Below are positions 24,876 through 32,730 of a stretch of 64,000 nt of DNA, piece by piece. The first letter of the stretch is position 1, and each line of letters starts with the position of its first letter. The stretch is from Candidatus Woesearchaeota archaeon (lineage in GTDB: Archaea; Nanobdellota; Nanobdellia; Woesearchaeales; JACJVW01). The notes below the pieces were generated by a model, which was given only the letters and a program-made list of their open reading frames with translations, ran no database searches and was not told the DNA's origin. The translations under genes and the position numbers were made by a program. The stretch is taken from NCBI GenBank assembly GCA_020637435.1, contig JACJVW010000001.1, positions 62,001 to 126,000 of the forward strand, written 5' to 3'.

Positions 24876-27800
24876 CTATTTGGTAAAAACTATTACTCTA
24901 ATTTCAACAGGTCTCATGTGATGCATATTTGTCATTTTTGTTGCGAGTCGTATTTTTGCATCTGGTACTATGTTTCTTATTTTCTGACCTATTTCAACAA
25001 TTTGTTTTTCATCCATTTTTCTATTAAAATTGTAAAAAATTAAATAACCGATTACCTTGCGTCGGTCAACTATGTTAAGCATATACTCACACACTTCGTT
25101 ATTAAGTGATTGTTGAGGGTTCTCGCTGTGCAAATTATATCTCTCTAATTCAATAGTACTAGCTTCAAGTTCTCTTTGATAAGTAAAAATCCTATGTTTT
25201 AATTCTTCCTTCATCTCTTTGTTTGGGTCGGTATTGAACTTTTTGGTACAAATTGCTATGTTATCTTTAAGGAAAGTAATTCTTCTCTCAGTCTCCATTT
25301 TTCGCATTTTTATCATGCTAACAGGCCTGAATCGAGGAAAGTTCATAGTCCTTATGTCAGTAGAACTGAAAATGCATTTCTTTAATATATCAAGTGATTT
25401 TTTATCTATAGGCCCTTCACTTATTAAAGATCTTATATCATTAATACTCGTAGTGTTTAATCCTTTATCAAGTAAGATTTCGCTCACATTGGTTGCCATA
25501 TCATCAAGTTTTGATACCTTTGATGAGATAGACATATTTTTTATAAGATCTTCCAGGTGTTCTTCAATGTTCTTATTAGTGAGAATCCACAACCTTAGTA
25601 AATCAAGTCTAAAATACCACTGGTTTTCTTTGCTAACATTAAGAATAAGTTTCCTCTTCAAATTATTCAGAATTTCTCTAGCAATTGATAAATCAAGACT
25701 GTATCTATAAGTATCTGATAGATAGTTAACAATATCTGTTACAGAAGAATTGCTCTTATCTCTCACTAATTCAGATATTGCTATTAATAAAACTTTAGTG
25801 ACCTTATCTCTAGCCCTTTGTTGTGTTTGGCCAATGTTCGAAGAGTCACCCCACAGATGATCAAAGAGTGTGTATTGACCAACTATAATTTTGTCAATTA
25901 CTTTGTCGACTTCTTCTCTGCTTATTTCAGCCAGCAATTCTTTATTGTAAAGTGTCACCAATTCCCTACACAAGAACTGAACGACATAAGGATGCCCTGC
26001 AGATAACTCATAAATTCTATCCAAAGCAGATTTGGTATATACCATTCCATAATCGCTTACTGGTTCAGTAATCAATTGAAATGTATATTTTTTATTCAGA
26101 TAACCAATCTTACAATATTTAACCATCTGAAATAAAAAAGACCAATAATCTGACAAATACTCATCTTCTAATTTATGAGTGCCAGAAAAAATAAAACATA
26201 GTTGCTTGACATGCTGCATCAAATGTCGCAAATTGTCAAAAATATCTTTATCAATTTTACCGCTTTTTACGCCCTCATCTAGTGCTTCAAACTCATCAAA
26301 CATAATGATGATCTTATTTTCTTTCAACTTAGGAATCACTTGTTTATGCAAGAACTTTCTTTCAAAAGTATACATTGGTTTCTCTTCGAATGAAGAGTCT
26401 TCAGGTAATGTTACATCAAGTCCCCTTTTGGAGAGAGATTCTTGGATATCTTCAGCTAGAGAAATAAAGAAAGTTGATACTCCTTCTTTTGTAAAGCATC
26501 CAGCCTGCAAATCTATATATACAGGTATGTATTGTTCAGAAATATTTAAGTGAAGCATTCGAAGTGTAGAACTCTTACCTACTCTTCTTGGTCCAATCAA
26601 AAGAATTATACTTTCTCTAATTGTCTGTTCGAAGTTCTCTTGTATAAATTTAAATATATCTTTACGCCCTTTAAACACATTCTGATCAGATTCCATTAGA
26701 GCTTGTCCAATAACATAAGGATTCTGCTTAATTTTTACCCTTTTCAAATTCTGAGGTAAGGGGATAGAATCTTTAATCTTAACAATTTTATTTTTGTCAG
26801 GATTATAGTAGGCTGTACTAACAATTGCATCTTCTATGTAGTCTGCATGAGCATGAAAATTTCTTAATGATTTTATGACTATAGTCCATGATTCAAGGTA
26901 AGAAAAGGAAAGAGGACTCATATAATCAATAAAATTGGAATCATGCATGTATTTATCAATTGTCTTTAAATGACCGGTTAGTAATTTTACATTTCTAAAT
27001 GTACTTCTTCGATCTCTTGTATTAAGGAGAGATGATACTAAATTTGGTACCTGCAACAACGATTTACTAAACTTCTCTGGTAATTCATATCCATGATACT
27101 TGGAATAAAGATCCAGCAAATTTGTTATTTTTAGTTTAGAAGTAATGATTCTTTCTATTGTCCGGAAAGCTAGAAATTCATTCTCAATCTCTTTTATCCT
27201 TTCATATATTCTTTTTCGTTCTAGTTTTCGACCTTGTTCTAATTGACCAATAATTCTGACCTGTTCATTAAGGGGAGGGATAGGAATATGAATTTTTCTA
27301 AGATTTACGAGGCTTATGTTTATACTTTCATTTTGATCATATTTCTGCTTTAGAAAAGCTAAGAGCAATTCAGGCATAATATCTGATTTATGTGTTATTC
27401 GTATCCTCACCACATCGGACTCATATGTATATCCTTTGAGGTTCTGTCCAGCGAGCATAAACAAAATATTTCGATTGTTTTTCCGATAAAGAAGTACATC
27501 ACCTTCCTGCACCAAATCAATTGTACTTATTAGATTTTTGTCAATTCGTTTTGTTAATATCTTATTTTTTAGAAATGGATTAAAAGCAGATTCATCAATA
27601 ATTGGTACAGCTGTTGTTGGCTTAGCACTTCTCACGAGTTTTGATCCTTTCTTAATTTCTACAATTTCTCCTAATTTCCTTGTTGGATAATGATCGTATT
27701 CAATAAATTTGTTCGTCTCAATTGGTGAATTAAATCCTGTAAGTAATGTTATAACCATTACTTTCCCTTTCATATCGTCTGATACCTGACACCCCCACAA

Positions 27801-28847
27801 TACATTGGCATCCTGATTCAGGTTTTCTGTAACATGTTCACCAATGATATTTATATCTTCAAGTGTTATATCTTGTCCTGCAAAGATTAAGATTAAGGCA
27901 CTTTCAGCATTGACAGGATCGTTTTCCATCAAAAGGTTATCCATCGCACCTTTGACAACAGCTTTTGTGCCTACACTCAGATTTGCTGCACCAACACCGA
28001 TTGTTCCAGTTTTACCATTTTGAAGAATTGCTTTAATATCTGCAAAATCAAGATTCACAAGGGAAGGTACAGCTATCATCTCCACTATTCCTTTTAAAAG
28101 AGATGATATAATGTCATTACATACTGCGAAAGCCTGTTGGACAGGTAAATTGCCTGCAATATCAACTAACTTATTGTTGTCAATGATAATAACTGTATCA
28201 CAAATATTAGATAACCTAACCAGACCCACATTCGTAGATTTAATTTGACCCTTTAGAGATTTGAAAGGTAAAGTCGCAATGCCAACCACCATAGATCCCT
28301 GCAATTTGGCAATTTCGGCCACAAAAGGAGCTCCTCCAGTACCAGTTCCTCCACCTAATCCAGTGCAAACAAAGGTAATATCTGGTGTAGCAATAATAGA
28401 TTTTATTTGGTCATAATCCTTTTCTATAGCGTCCGAACAATCCTTGAAATCACCTGATCCCTTACCTTTAAAATGGGTTTTGCCAATCAAGAATTTCTTA
28501 TCTGCTTTATTTAGGTCTAAGTTTTCTTGATTTGAATCCATTCCTATGAGTTCGGCCCCTTTTATACCTTTCATAAACAACCAGTTAATGTAATTGCATC
28601 CTGCTCCTCCAACTCCAATTATTTTACAGTCTAGTCCAGATTCAAATTCACTCAACTGATTGGATATCATAGATGATTTTCTTTCACTTATTTCTTTATC
28701 AATAGCTTGCTCTATTCTAATCTCTTTTTCTGAGTCCAAAGCATCCTGTAGTAATTTTTTAAAGAAGTAATTACCGTCTTTATTCAAATCTTGATCAATT
28801 CGACGATCATTAATTGTTTTGTTTTTGTTTTTGGTATTTGGACTCAT
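24876..28847 (-). CDS. FtsZ GTPase - HsdS-like domain - STAND ATPase fusion, 1323 aa
   Basis: Residue numbers are counted from a TTG at 28856; I prefer ATG 28847, about 29 nt after a TATA box (28872-28881). Residues 77-385 are a complete FtsZ fold: GVGGAGCNYIN, the GTP loop GLGGGTGTGGAP (166-177) and the T7 loop NLDFADIK (268-275) that completes GTP hydrolysis between subunits. Residues 390-570 resemble an HsdS target-recognition half (LGEIVEIKKGSKL ... IPIPPLNEQVRI). Residues 575-700 are helical with RNFHAH (665-670), an RNxxxH match. Residues 725-1000 are an ATPase with GPRRVGKSS (755-763) and IIMFDEFEAL (850-859), and a long charged tail follows. Confidence 0.85.
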   Translation of the reverse strand: MSPNTKNKNKTINDRRIDQDLNKDGNYFFKKLLQDALDSEKEIRIEQAIDKEISERKSSMISNQLSEFESGLDCKIIGVGGAGCNYINWLFMKGIKGAELIGMDSNQENLDLNKADKKFLIGKTHFKGKGSGDFKDCSDAIEKDYDQIKSIIATPDITFVCTGLGGGTGTGGAPFVAEIAKLQGSMVVGIATLPFKSLKGQIKSTNVGLVRLSNICDTVIIIDNNKLVDIAGNLPVQQAFAVCNDIISSLLKGIVEMIAVPSLVNLDFADIKAILQNGKTGTIGVGAANLSVGTKAVVKGAMDNLLMENDPVNAESALILIFAGQDITLEDINIIGEHVTENLNQDANVLWGCQVSDDMKGKVMVITLLTGFNSPIETNKFIEYDHYPTRKLGEIVEIKKGSKLVRSAKPTTAVPIIDESAFNPFLKNKILTKRIDKNLISTIDLVQEGDVLLYRKNNRNILFMLAGQNLKGYTYESDVVRIRITHKSDIMPELLLAFLKQKYDQNESINISLVNLRKIHIPIPPLNEQVRIIGQLEQGRKLERKRIYERIKEIENEFLAFRTIERIITSKLKITNLLDLYSKYHGYELPEKFSKSLLQVPNLVSSLLNTRDRRSTFRNVKLLTGHLKTIDKYMHDSNFIDYMSPLSFSYLESWTIVIKSLRNFHAHADYIEDAIVSTAYYNPDKNKIVKIKDSIPLPQNLKRVKIKQNPYVIGQALMESDQNVFKGRKDIFKFIQENFEQTIRESIILLIGPRRVGKSSTLRMLHLNISEQYIPVYIDLQAGCFTKEGVSTFFISLAEDIQESLSKRGLDVTLPEDSSFEEKPMYTFERKFLHKQVIPKLKENKIIIMFDEFEALDEGVKSGKIDKDIFDNLRHLMQHVKQLCFIFSGTHKLEDEYLSDYWSFLFQMVKYCKIGYLNKKYTFQLITEPVSDYGMVYTKSALDRIYELSAGHPYVVQFLCRELVTLYNKELLAEISREEVDKVIDKIIVGQYTLFDHLWGDSSNIGQTQQRARDKVTKVLLIAISELVRDKSNSSVTDIVNYLSDTYRYSLDLSIAREILNNLKRKLILNVSKENQWYFRLDLLRLWILTNKNIEEHLEDLIKNMSISSKVSKLDDMATNVSEILLDKGLNTTSINDIRSLISEGPIDKKSLDILKKCIFSSTDIRTMNFPRFRPVSMIKMRKMETERRITFLKDNIAICTKKFNTDPNKEMKEELKHRIFTYQRELEASTIELERYNLHSENPQQSLNNEVCEYMLNIVDRRKVIGYLIFYNFNRKMDEKQIVEIGQKIRNIVPDAKIRLATKMTNMHHMRPVEIRVIVFTK

Positions 28848-28896
28848 AATAATCAACTTGTAATACGAAATTATTTATATTAATATAGCATTATGA

Positions 28897-30165
28897 TTAA
28901 GACTTTTTCTTAATCTCTAAGATTTCGGCTAGCTTCAAAGCATCTGATAATTTCTTCACACGATTTGGATCTTCTGCCAATGTATTTAGTAACTCCACAT
29001 TCATTTGAACCCTATCTAATTGCCCTTTTAGTTCCTTATTCTGCAATTCCATACTTGAGATCTTTTCAGTCAATTTCTTTTGTTCCAACTTGCTATTTTC
29101 ACTTATCGCTTGCAGCTTATCCATTGTTTCCTGGTAGGCATTCAGCAGCTCTTTGTAATCCACCTTCTGAATCTTTCCAACCTGCTGCTCTTCATCCAAG
29201 CCCAGATAGCTCACATATCTGTCAATCACTGTACTCGATGGCTTGTGCCCTAATCGAGCCTTCACAAAATCAATACTATACCCCTTCTTCAGTAGATGTG
29301 TCGCACAGCTCTTCCTAAAGGTGTGTAGTTTAATCGCTTTTTTCTCTGGCTGGGCAACCACTTTAGCCTTTGTAGTAACCCGATGGATCAACATCCGAGC
29401 ATTTGTATGTCCAAATGGAAACAGCAGTTCCCCATTCTTCAGGTCCTTCAGATACACATTCAAGAACTCAACCGTCTGAGGCAATACCGTTGTAGCATAA
29501 TGCGTAACCTTACTCTTCGAAGCCTGTTTTAGAACTCTGATTCGATATTCATCCCTATCACTAACAACATTATGCCTTTTAACACAGTCTTTCTTCGTGA
29601 TCTGCAGCGCTTCACCAATTCGAAAACCGGTATCGAACAGAAAAAACAGAAACAGCTTATTCCGAACTCCAGTGGTATACTCGACCATCCGAAGCAATTC
29701 CTCAAGCTCAAAGAACTCGACCTCAGACTCACCATCCTTCTCTATGATTACAAGTTTACAAGCAAGCTCTTTCTTTCCTATATATTCAAAGAATCCGCTC
29801 TTGAAGATCTTGTTATACAGATCAGTCTTCGTTCCTGCTCCAAGAGGCTTCCCCTGGGCATTCTTTAGCTTATCCTTCTCAAGCCCCACGAACACTTTCC
29901 GGATATCATCCTCAGTAATTTTGCGAAGATCTTTATTCTTAAACAACCGATTCGTCAGCTTCAACAAAGTCACATACTTCATCAGCGTCTTCGTATAACG
30001 AATCTTCGCCTCTTCATCGCCACCCTTTCTACGAAACAGTTCATCCTCCTTGATAGCTAACCAATCAGTAAACAGCTTCAGATTAGACGGCAGAATATCC
30101 TCTCTCTTGGATAAACTCTTCTTCGCTGTTTCAAGAGCATTTACAGAACCATAGACATCTCTCAT
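28897..30165 (-). CDS. tyrosine integrase of the element
   Basis: The protein (422 aa from ATG 30165) has the full catalytic set of tyrosine recombinases: Arg182 in TGFRIGEAL, the HTFRKS box (H281, R284), His307 in ARLGH and Tyr317 in DRYVSY. The N-terminal half is the arm/core-binding region, and residues 335-410 form a coiled-coil tail. It would integrate and excise the element at the tRNA-Thr 3' end. A TATA box (minus strand, about 30188-30197) lies about 27 nt upstream. The gene points away from the tRNA, with about 60 bp between. Confidence 0.93.
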   Translation of the reverse strand: MRDVYGSVNALETAKKSLSKREDILPSNLKLFTDWLAIKEDELFRRKGGDEEAKIRYTKTLMKYVTLLKLTNRLFKNKDLRKITEDDIRKVFVGLEKDKLKNAQGKPLGAGTKTDLYNKIFKSGFFEYIGKKELACKLVIIEKDGESEVEFFELEELLRMVEYTTGVRNKLFLFFLFDTGFRIGEALQITKKDCVKRHNVVSDRDEYRIRVLKQASKSKVTHYATTVLPQTVEFLNVYLKDLKNGELLFPFGHTNARMLIHRVTTKAKVVAQPEKKAIKLHTFRKSCATHLLKKGYSIDFVKARLGHKPSSTVIDRYVSYLGLDEEQQVGKIQKVDYKELLNAYQETMDKLQAISENSKLEQKKLTEKISSMELQNKELKGQLDRVQMNVELLNTLAEDPNRVKKLSDALKLAEILEIKKKS

Positions 30166-30225
30166 CAAAGAAAAGGAATGCTAAGCGCATATATAAAATT
30201 ACGCCCAAATTATGCACAGAATAGT

Positions 30226-30245
30226 AATAAGCCTCTGGAGGGATT
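30226..30245. repeat. right attachment site overlapping the tRNA-Thr 3' end
   Basis: This is the second copy of the 20-bp repeat AATAAGCCTCTGGAGGGATT. On the minus strand it covers the 3' acceptor strand, the end of the T arm, the discriminator and five downstream bases of the tRNA gene. The element therefore restores an intact tRNA at this end and leaves the displaced host 3' end at 4512. Confidence 0.85.
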
Positions 30246-30335
30246 TGCACCCTCGACCTTGGGATCTCTTCAATGCAACACCTTCTTTGTCGCACTATAC
30301 AAGTCCCACGCAATAGCTAACTATGCTACAGAGGC
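30230..30335 (-). tRNA. tRNA-Thr (UGU) with a 32-nt intron
   Basis: On the minus strand the acceptor GCCTCTG (30335-30329) pairs with CAGAGGC (30237-30231), and U73 at 30230 fits archaeal threonine tRNAs. The anticodon stem TGGGA/TCCCA encloses a loop with anticodon TGT (30301-30299), reading ACA. The T arm is GAGGG-tgcaaat-CCCTC, and the D stem is short with one mismatch. A 32-nt insert (30297-30266) follows position 37, the canonical archaeal intron site, and should be removed by the splicing endonuclease. CCA is not encoded, consistent with the CCA-adding enzyme at 40300. Confidence 0.9.
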
Positions 30336-30464
30336 ATGAGTGAAACGAATGACTTTGTAGCGACCGAATGGATTTCCCATTCGAGTATGCTACAGAGGCA
30401 TGAGTGAAACGAATGACTTTGTAGCGACCGAATGGATTTCCCATTCGAGTATGCTACAGAGGCA
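30325..30464. repeat. 64-bp tandem repeat carrying copies of the tRNA-Thr 5' end
   Basis: A 64-bp unit occurs twice in perfect tandem (30325-30388, 30389-30452), followed by the first 12 bp of a third (30453-30464). On the tRNA strand each copy starts with TGCCTCTGTAGC, the exact 5' end of the tRNA. It continues with a hairpin-forming spacer (CGAATGG-gaaat-CCATTCG) and a tail. The innermost copy is the real tRNA; the two outer ones are 5' fragments only. Confidence 0.9.
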
Positions 30465-30490
30465 AGTTATTTCTGTGGTTTAATCCTTGT

Positions 30491-30500
30491 TTATAAAATT
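30491..30500 (-). promoter_or_regulatory. TATA box of the tRNA-Thr transcription unit
   Basis: Reading the minus strand, aattttataa lies about 30 nt before the outermost TGCCTCTG copy (30464) but about 160 nt before the true tRNA 5' end (30335). No other TATA-like element is seen inside the 64-bp repeats. The primary transcript therefore probably begins near the outermost repeat and carries two extra tRNA 5' fragments. Confidence 0.55.
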
Positions 30501-30515
30501 AACCGATAGAATTCT

Positions 30516-30956
30516 TCAGTAATCGACAGGCACTTCGTCCATGTTCGTCCGAAGGTAAGCCACCGTCATGATGATAAGTATCGTCGTACCGATGACTACA
30601 ACACCCTCAACTGAAGGCTTAGCCATCACCGCAAAAGCCGAGATCACGATGATCGAAAAAGCAACGAACAGCGTCCGGCTTATCTCCCTAACAGCACCAG
30701 CCTTAGCAGGGTTGCGATGCTTCCTCTTGTACTCATAGAGCGCATGTAAAAGCTGCCGTTTGCGAAGCACGGTACTTGCCATATCAACAACATCATCCGT
30801 TGTCATATATGCGGTCTTCTCCTGGCTCACAAGCTCGATAATCTCAGCGGAGACCCCGTCATCAGGCAGACCATAGTCCTCAAGCAGACGTTTTATCGAT
30901 CTTCCCAGTTTTTCTCCGGAGAACGGCTCTCGTGTACCATTTCGCTTGATGACCAT
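30516..30956 (-). CDS. ATP-cone domain fused to two membrane segments
   Basis: The N-terminus MVIKRNGTREPFSGEKLGRS followed by IKRLLEDYG and a helix region (to about residue 85) matches the ATP-cone, the nucleotide-sensing domain of ribonucleotide reductase and NrdR. The C-terminal third has two hydrophobic helices (about 96-114 and 118-136). This combination would be a small membrane protein that senses ATP/dATP. A minus-strand TATA (about 30985-30995) supports the start. Domain assignment is by motif, and function is unknown. Confidence 0.65.
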   Translation of the reverse strand: MVIKRNGTREPFSGEKLGRSIKRLLEDYGLPDDGVSAEIIELVSQEKTAYMTTDDVVDMASTVLRKRQLLHALYEYKRKHRNPAKAGAVREISRTLFVAFSIIVISAFAVMAKPSVEGVVVIGTTILIIMTVAYLRTNMDEVPVDY

Positions 30957-31069
30957 GGTCGATTATATGGAATAAGGAGTTTATATATTTTGCGATTAGT
31001 ATACATTTTTGTAAACTGATTATATATCCATTTCAATCGGTTTAATAGGAAATATCACCTTCAAAGAGC

Positions 31070-31282
31070 TCAAATATAAATCATATCGCCGTTACTGACA
31101 GATATTGAATCCATTTCCATAGTGTAGAACTGCTCACAGACCATATCATCAGATTTGTCCGTATGTCCGATAAAAAGCGCCATCAGCAGACCATAGAAGA
31201 AATCAAAAACATTCTCAGACAGCCTGACGCACTCTAAAAAAAGAGGGGCTATGCTCAGAAATAACTCCGATACAAGTATCAT
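31070..31282 (-). CDS. possible 70-aa membrane-associated small protein
   Basis: The frame MILVSELFLSIAPLFLECVR... has a hydrophobic N-terminal half and an acidic C-terminal half. The near-palindromic TATA (aattttataaat, about 31299-31310) that drives the gene at 31332 could also work on this strand, though the spacing to ATG 31282 is short. Without this gene, 30957-31331 is a 375-bp stretch with only AT-rich sequence. I regard the call as uncertain. Confidence 0.3.
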   Translation of the reverse strand: MILVSELFLSIAPLFLECVRLSENVFDFFYGLLMALFIGHTDKSDDMVCEQFYTMEMDSISVSNGDMIYI

Positions 31283-31331
31283 ATAGCATCTGTGCCAAAT
31301 TTTATAAATCCACAAGCCCTGTTGAGAGGAT

Positions 31332-31964
31332 ATGGTCGAGTTTCGGACAATTGAGCATATCGACGACAAATATCCGGACCAGATAGATGTTAACGACGGT
31401 GTGCCTGCTAAAGTAGAGGTAAAAGATTTCTTCCACGCAAAAGAGCTCATGGAAGTACTCCACGACTGGCTCGTCCATAATGGTTGGGGACCAGCTCCCG
31501 ATTATGAATTCCCCGAAGTATTCTATCATCATATCTTCTTCCAAAACGGCGCTGAAGAAGTCCGTTGGTGGTGGCGAAATGAGGTTGATCCTCCCGGGCA
31601 AGGCAAAGGTGGTTTTTTCAGATACCAGATAAATACCTCCGTCCGTATCAACAACCTTAAAGGTGCCGAAGTCATGAAGCGCGGGATGAAGATCAAGACC
31701 AATGTGGGTGATGTTGAGGTGGCGATGCGTGGCAAACTTATTCTAGACCCGTATAAGACCTGGAAAAACCACTGGTTGCTCAAGAATTTCTGGCACTTTT
31801 GGATACATAGGATGTACAACGCGCAGATTGAGAGACAGAAGGCCCATTTAAGAAGAGAAGTCAACAGATATAAAGACGCGGTGCGTGCTTATTTCAAACT
31901 GCCAACCGTACGGCCGGAAACTGAAGGTTCAGCAGGATACGAATACAACAAAGACTTTGAGTAA
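31332..31964 (+). CDS. hypothetical protein, 210 aa
   Basis: This soluble protein is rich in Trp and His (for example EVRWWWRNEVDPPGQGKGG and HWLLKNFWHFWIHRMYN). It has a beta-rich central part and a long basic helix at about 150-195. No enzyme motif is recognised. A TATA box (31301-31308) is about 27 nt upstream of the ATG. It is followed one base later by the TatD gene, so both are probably co-transcribed. It looks like a host gene. Confidence 0.75.
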   Translation: MVEFRTIEHIDDKYPDQIDVNDGVPAKVEVKDFFHAKELMEVLHDWLVHNGWGPAPDYEFPEVFYHHIFFQNGAEEVRWWWRNEVDPPGQGKGGFFRYQINTSVRINNLKGAEVMKRGMKIKTNVGDVEVAMRGKLILDPYKTWKNHWLLKNFWHFWIHRMYNAQIERQKAHLRREVNRYKDAVRAYFKLPTVRPETEGSAGYEYNKDFE

Positions 31965-31965
31965 G

Positions 31966-32730
31966 ATGTTAGTAGACGTGCATTGCCATCTGGACCATCC
32001 CGATTATGACGACCTTGAACTAGTTCTCCAGCGTGCCAAAGAAGCAGGAGTAGTCAAGATAGTCTCCAACGGCCTTAACGAAAATTCCAATCAGAGAGTG
32101 CTTGACCTTGCCAAAAGATACGATATCATCAAGCCGGCGCTCGGCCTCTACCCCACCTGTCTTCTTGAACGTGACTATGAGGGTTATCCGGGCTCAGGCG
32201 CGGACATCGAGAAAATTACCAACCAAATAAAAAACAATGACATCGCAGCCGTCGGAGAGATCGGCCTTGATTATATCGACGTCAGTGATGAAGAAAAAGC
32301 GATCATGAAAGCCGCTTTCGTTCGCATGATACGCCTTGCCAAAGAAAAAAACATCCCGGTCATCATCCATTCCAGGAAAGCAGAGCTGGAGTGCATAGAA
32401 ATTCTAGAACAGGAGCAGGTCAAGAAAGTCATCATGCACTGCTTTACCGGAAAACTAGCCCTGGTAAAACGCATTGCAAAGAACGGTTGGTACCTGAGCA
32501 TCCCAACTGCCGTTGTGCGAAACGAGCAGTTCCAGAACAATGTCAAGGCAATGCCTTTATGCAACATTCTAACCGAAACAGATGGCCCCTATATGGCTCC
32601 TGAACCACGGACCAGGAACGAGTCAGCTAATATATCAAAGAGCATCAAGACCATCGCGAAGCTCAAAGGTATCGACGAGAAAGAAGCCATCCAGGCAGTC
32701 TTCATGAACTACCAGCGCGTATTCAATTAA
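31966..32730 (+). CDS. TatD-family metal-dependent nuclease
   Basis: The start MLVDVHCHLDHPDY at 31966 gives 254 aa and places the metal-binding HxH (H6, H8) at the N-terminus, as in all TatD proteins; frames starting further upstream lie inside the previous gene. Further ligands are seen in VGEIGLDY, IPVIIHSRKAE, VIMHCFTGK and ETDGPY. TatD enzymes are 3'-5' DNA exonucleases or deoxyribonucleases used in repair and DNA turnover. It overlaps the convergent GH15 gene by 4 nt. Confidence 0.9.
   Translation: MLVDVHCHLDHPDYDDLELVLQRAKEAGVVKIVSNGLNENSNQRVLDLAKRYDIIKPALGLYPTCLLERDYEGYPGSGADIEKITNQIKNNDIAAVGEIGLDYIDVSDEEKAIMKAAFVRMIRLAKEKNIPVIIHSRKAELECIEILEQEQVKKVIMHCFTGKLALVKRIAKNGWYLSIPTAVVRNEQFQNNVKAMPLCNILTETDGPYMAPEPRTRNESANISKSIKTIAKLKGIDEKEAIQAVFMNYQRVFN

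Larger units (their letters stand above)
4512..30245. mobile_element. integrated tRNA-Thr-targeted element (about 25.7 kb) carrying defence modules
   Basis: The element is bounded by identical 20-bp repeats derived from the tRNA-Thr 3' end, with a tyrosine integrase gene 61 bp from the tRNA-side repeat. The interior is visibly richer in A+T than the flanks and uses GGAGG-type ribosome-binding sites more often. Contents in order: unknown protein, small regulators, CARF-HTH pair, retron-like unit, type I restriction operon, serine recombinase, and an FtsZ-ATPase operon. No replication protein, capsid or portal gene is recognisable, so it may be a non-viral integrative element. Excision has not been shown. 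Confidence 0.85.

Noticed and set aside
25219..25710. 163-aa plus-strand frame inside the FtsZ fusion
   Set aside because: It is antisense to the coiled-coil tail, rich in Phe, Leu, Ile and Ser as expected from a shadow of Lys/Glu-rich coding sequence.
30325..30464. Short tandem repeat as a CRISPR array
   Set aside because: The units are identical over the whole 64 bp, with no variable spacers, and contain tRNA sequence. No cas genes are nearby.
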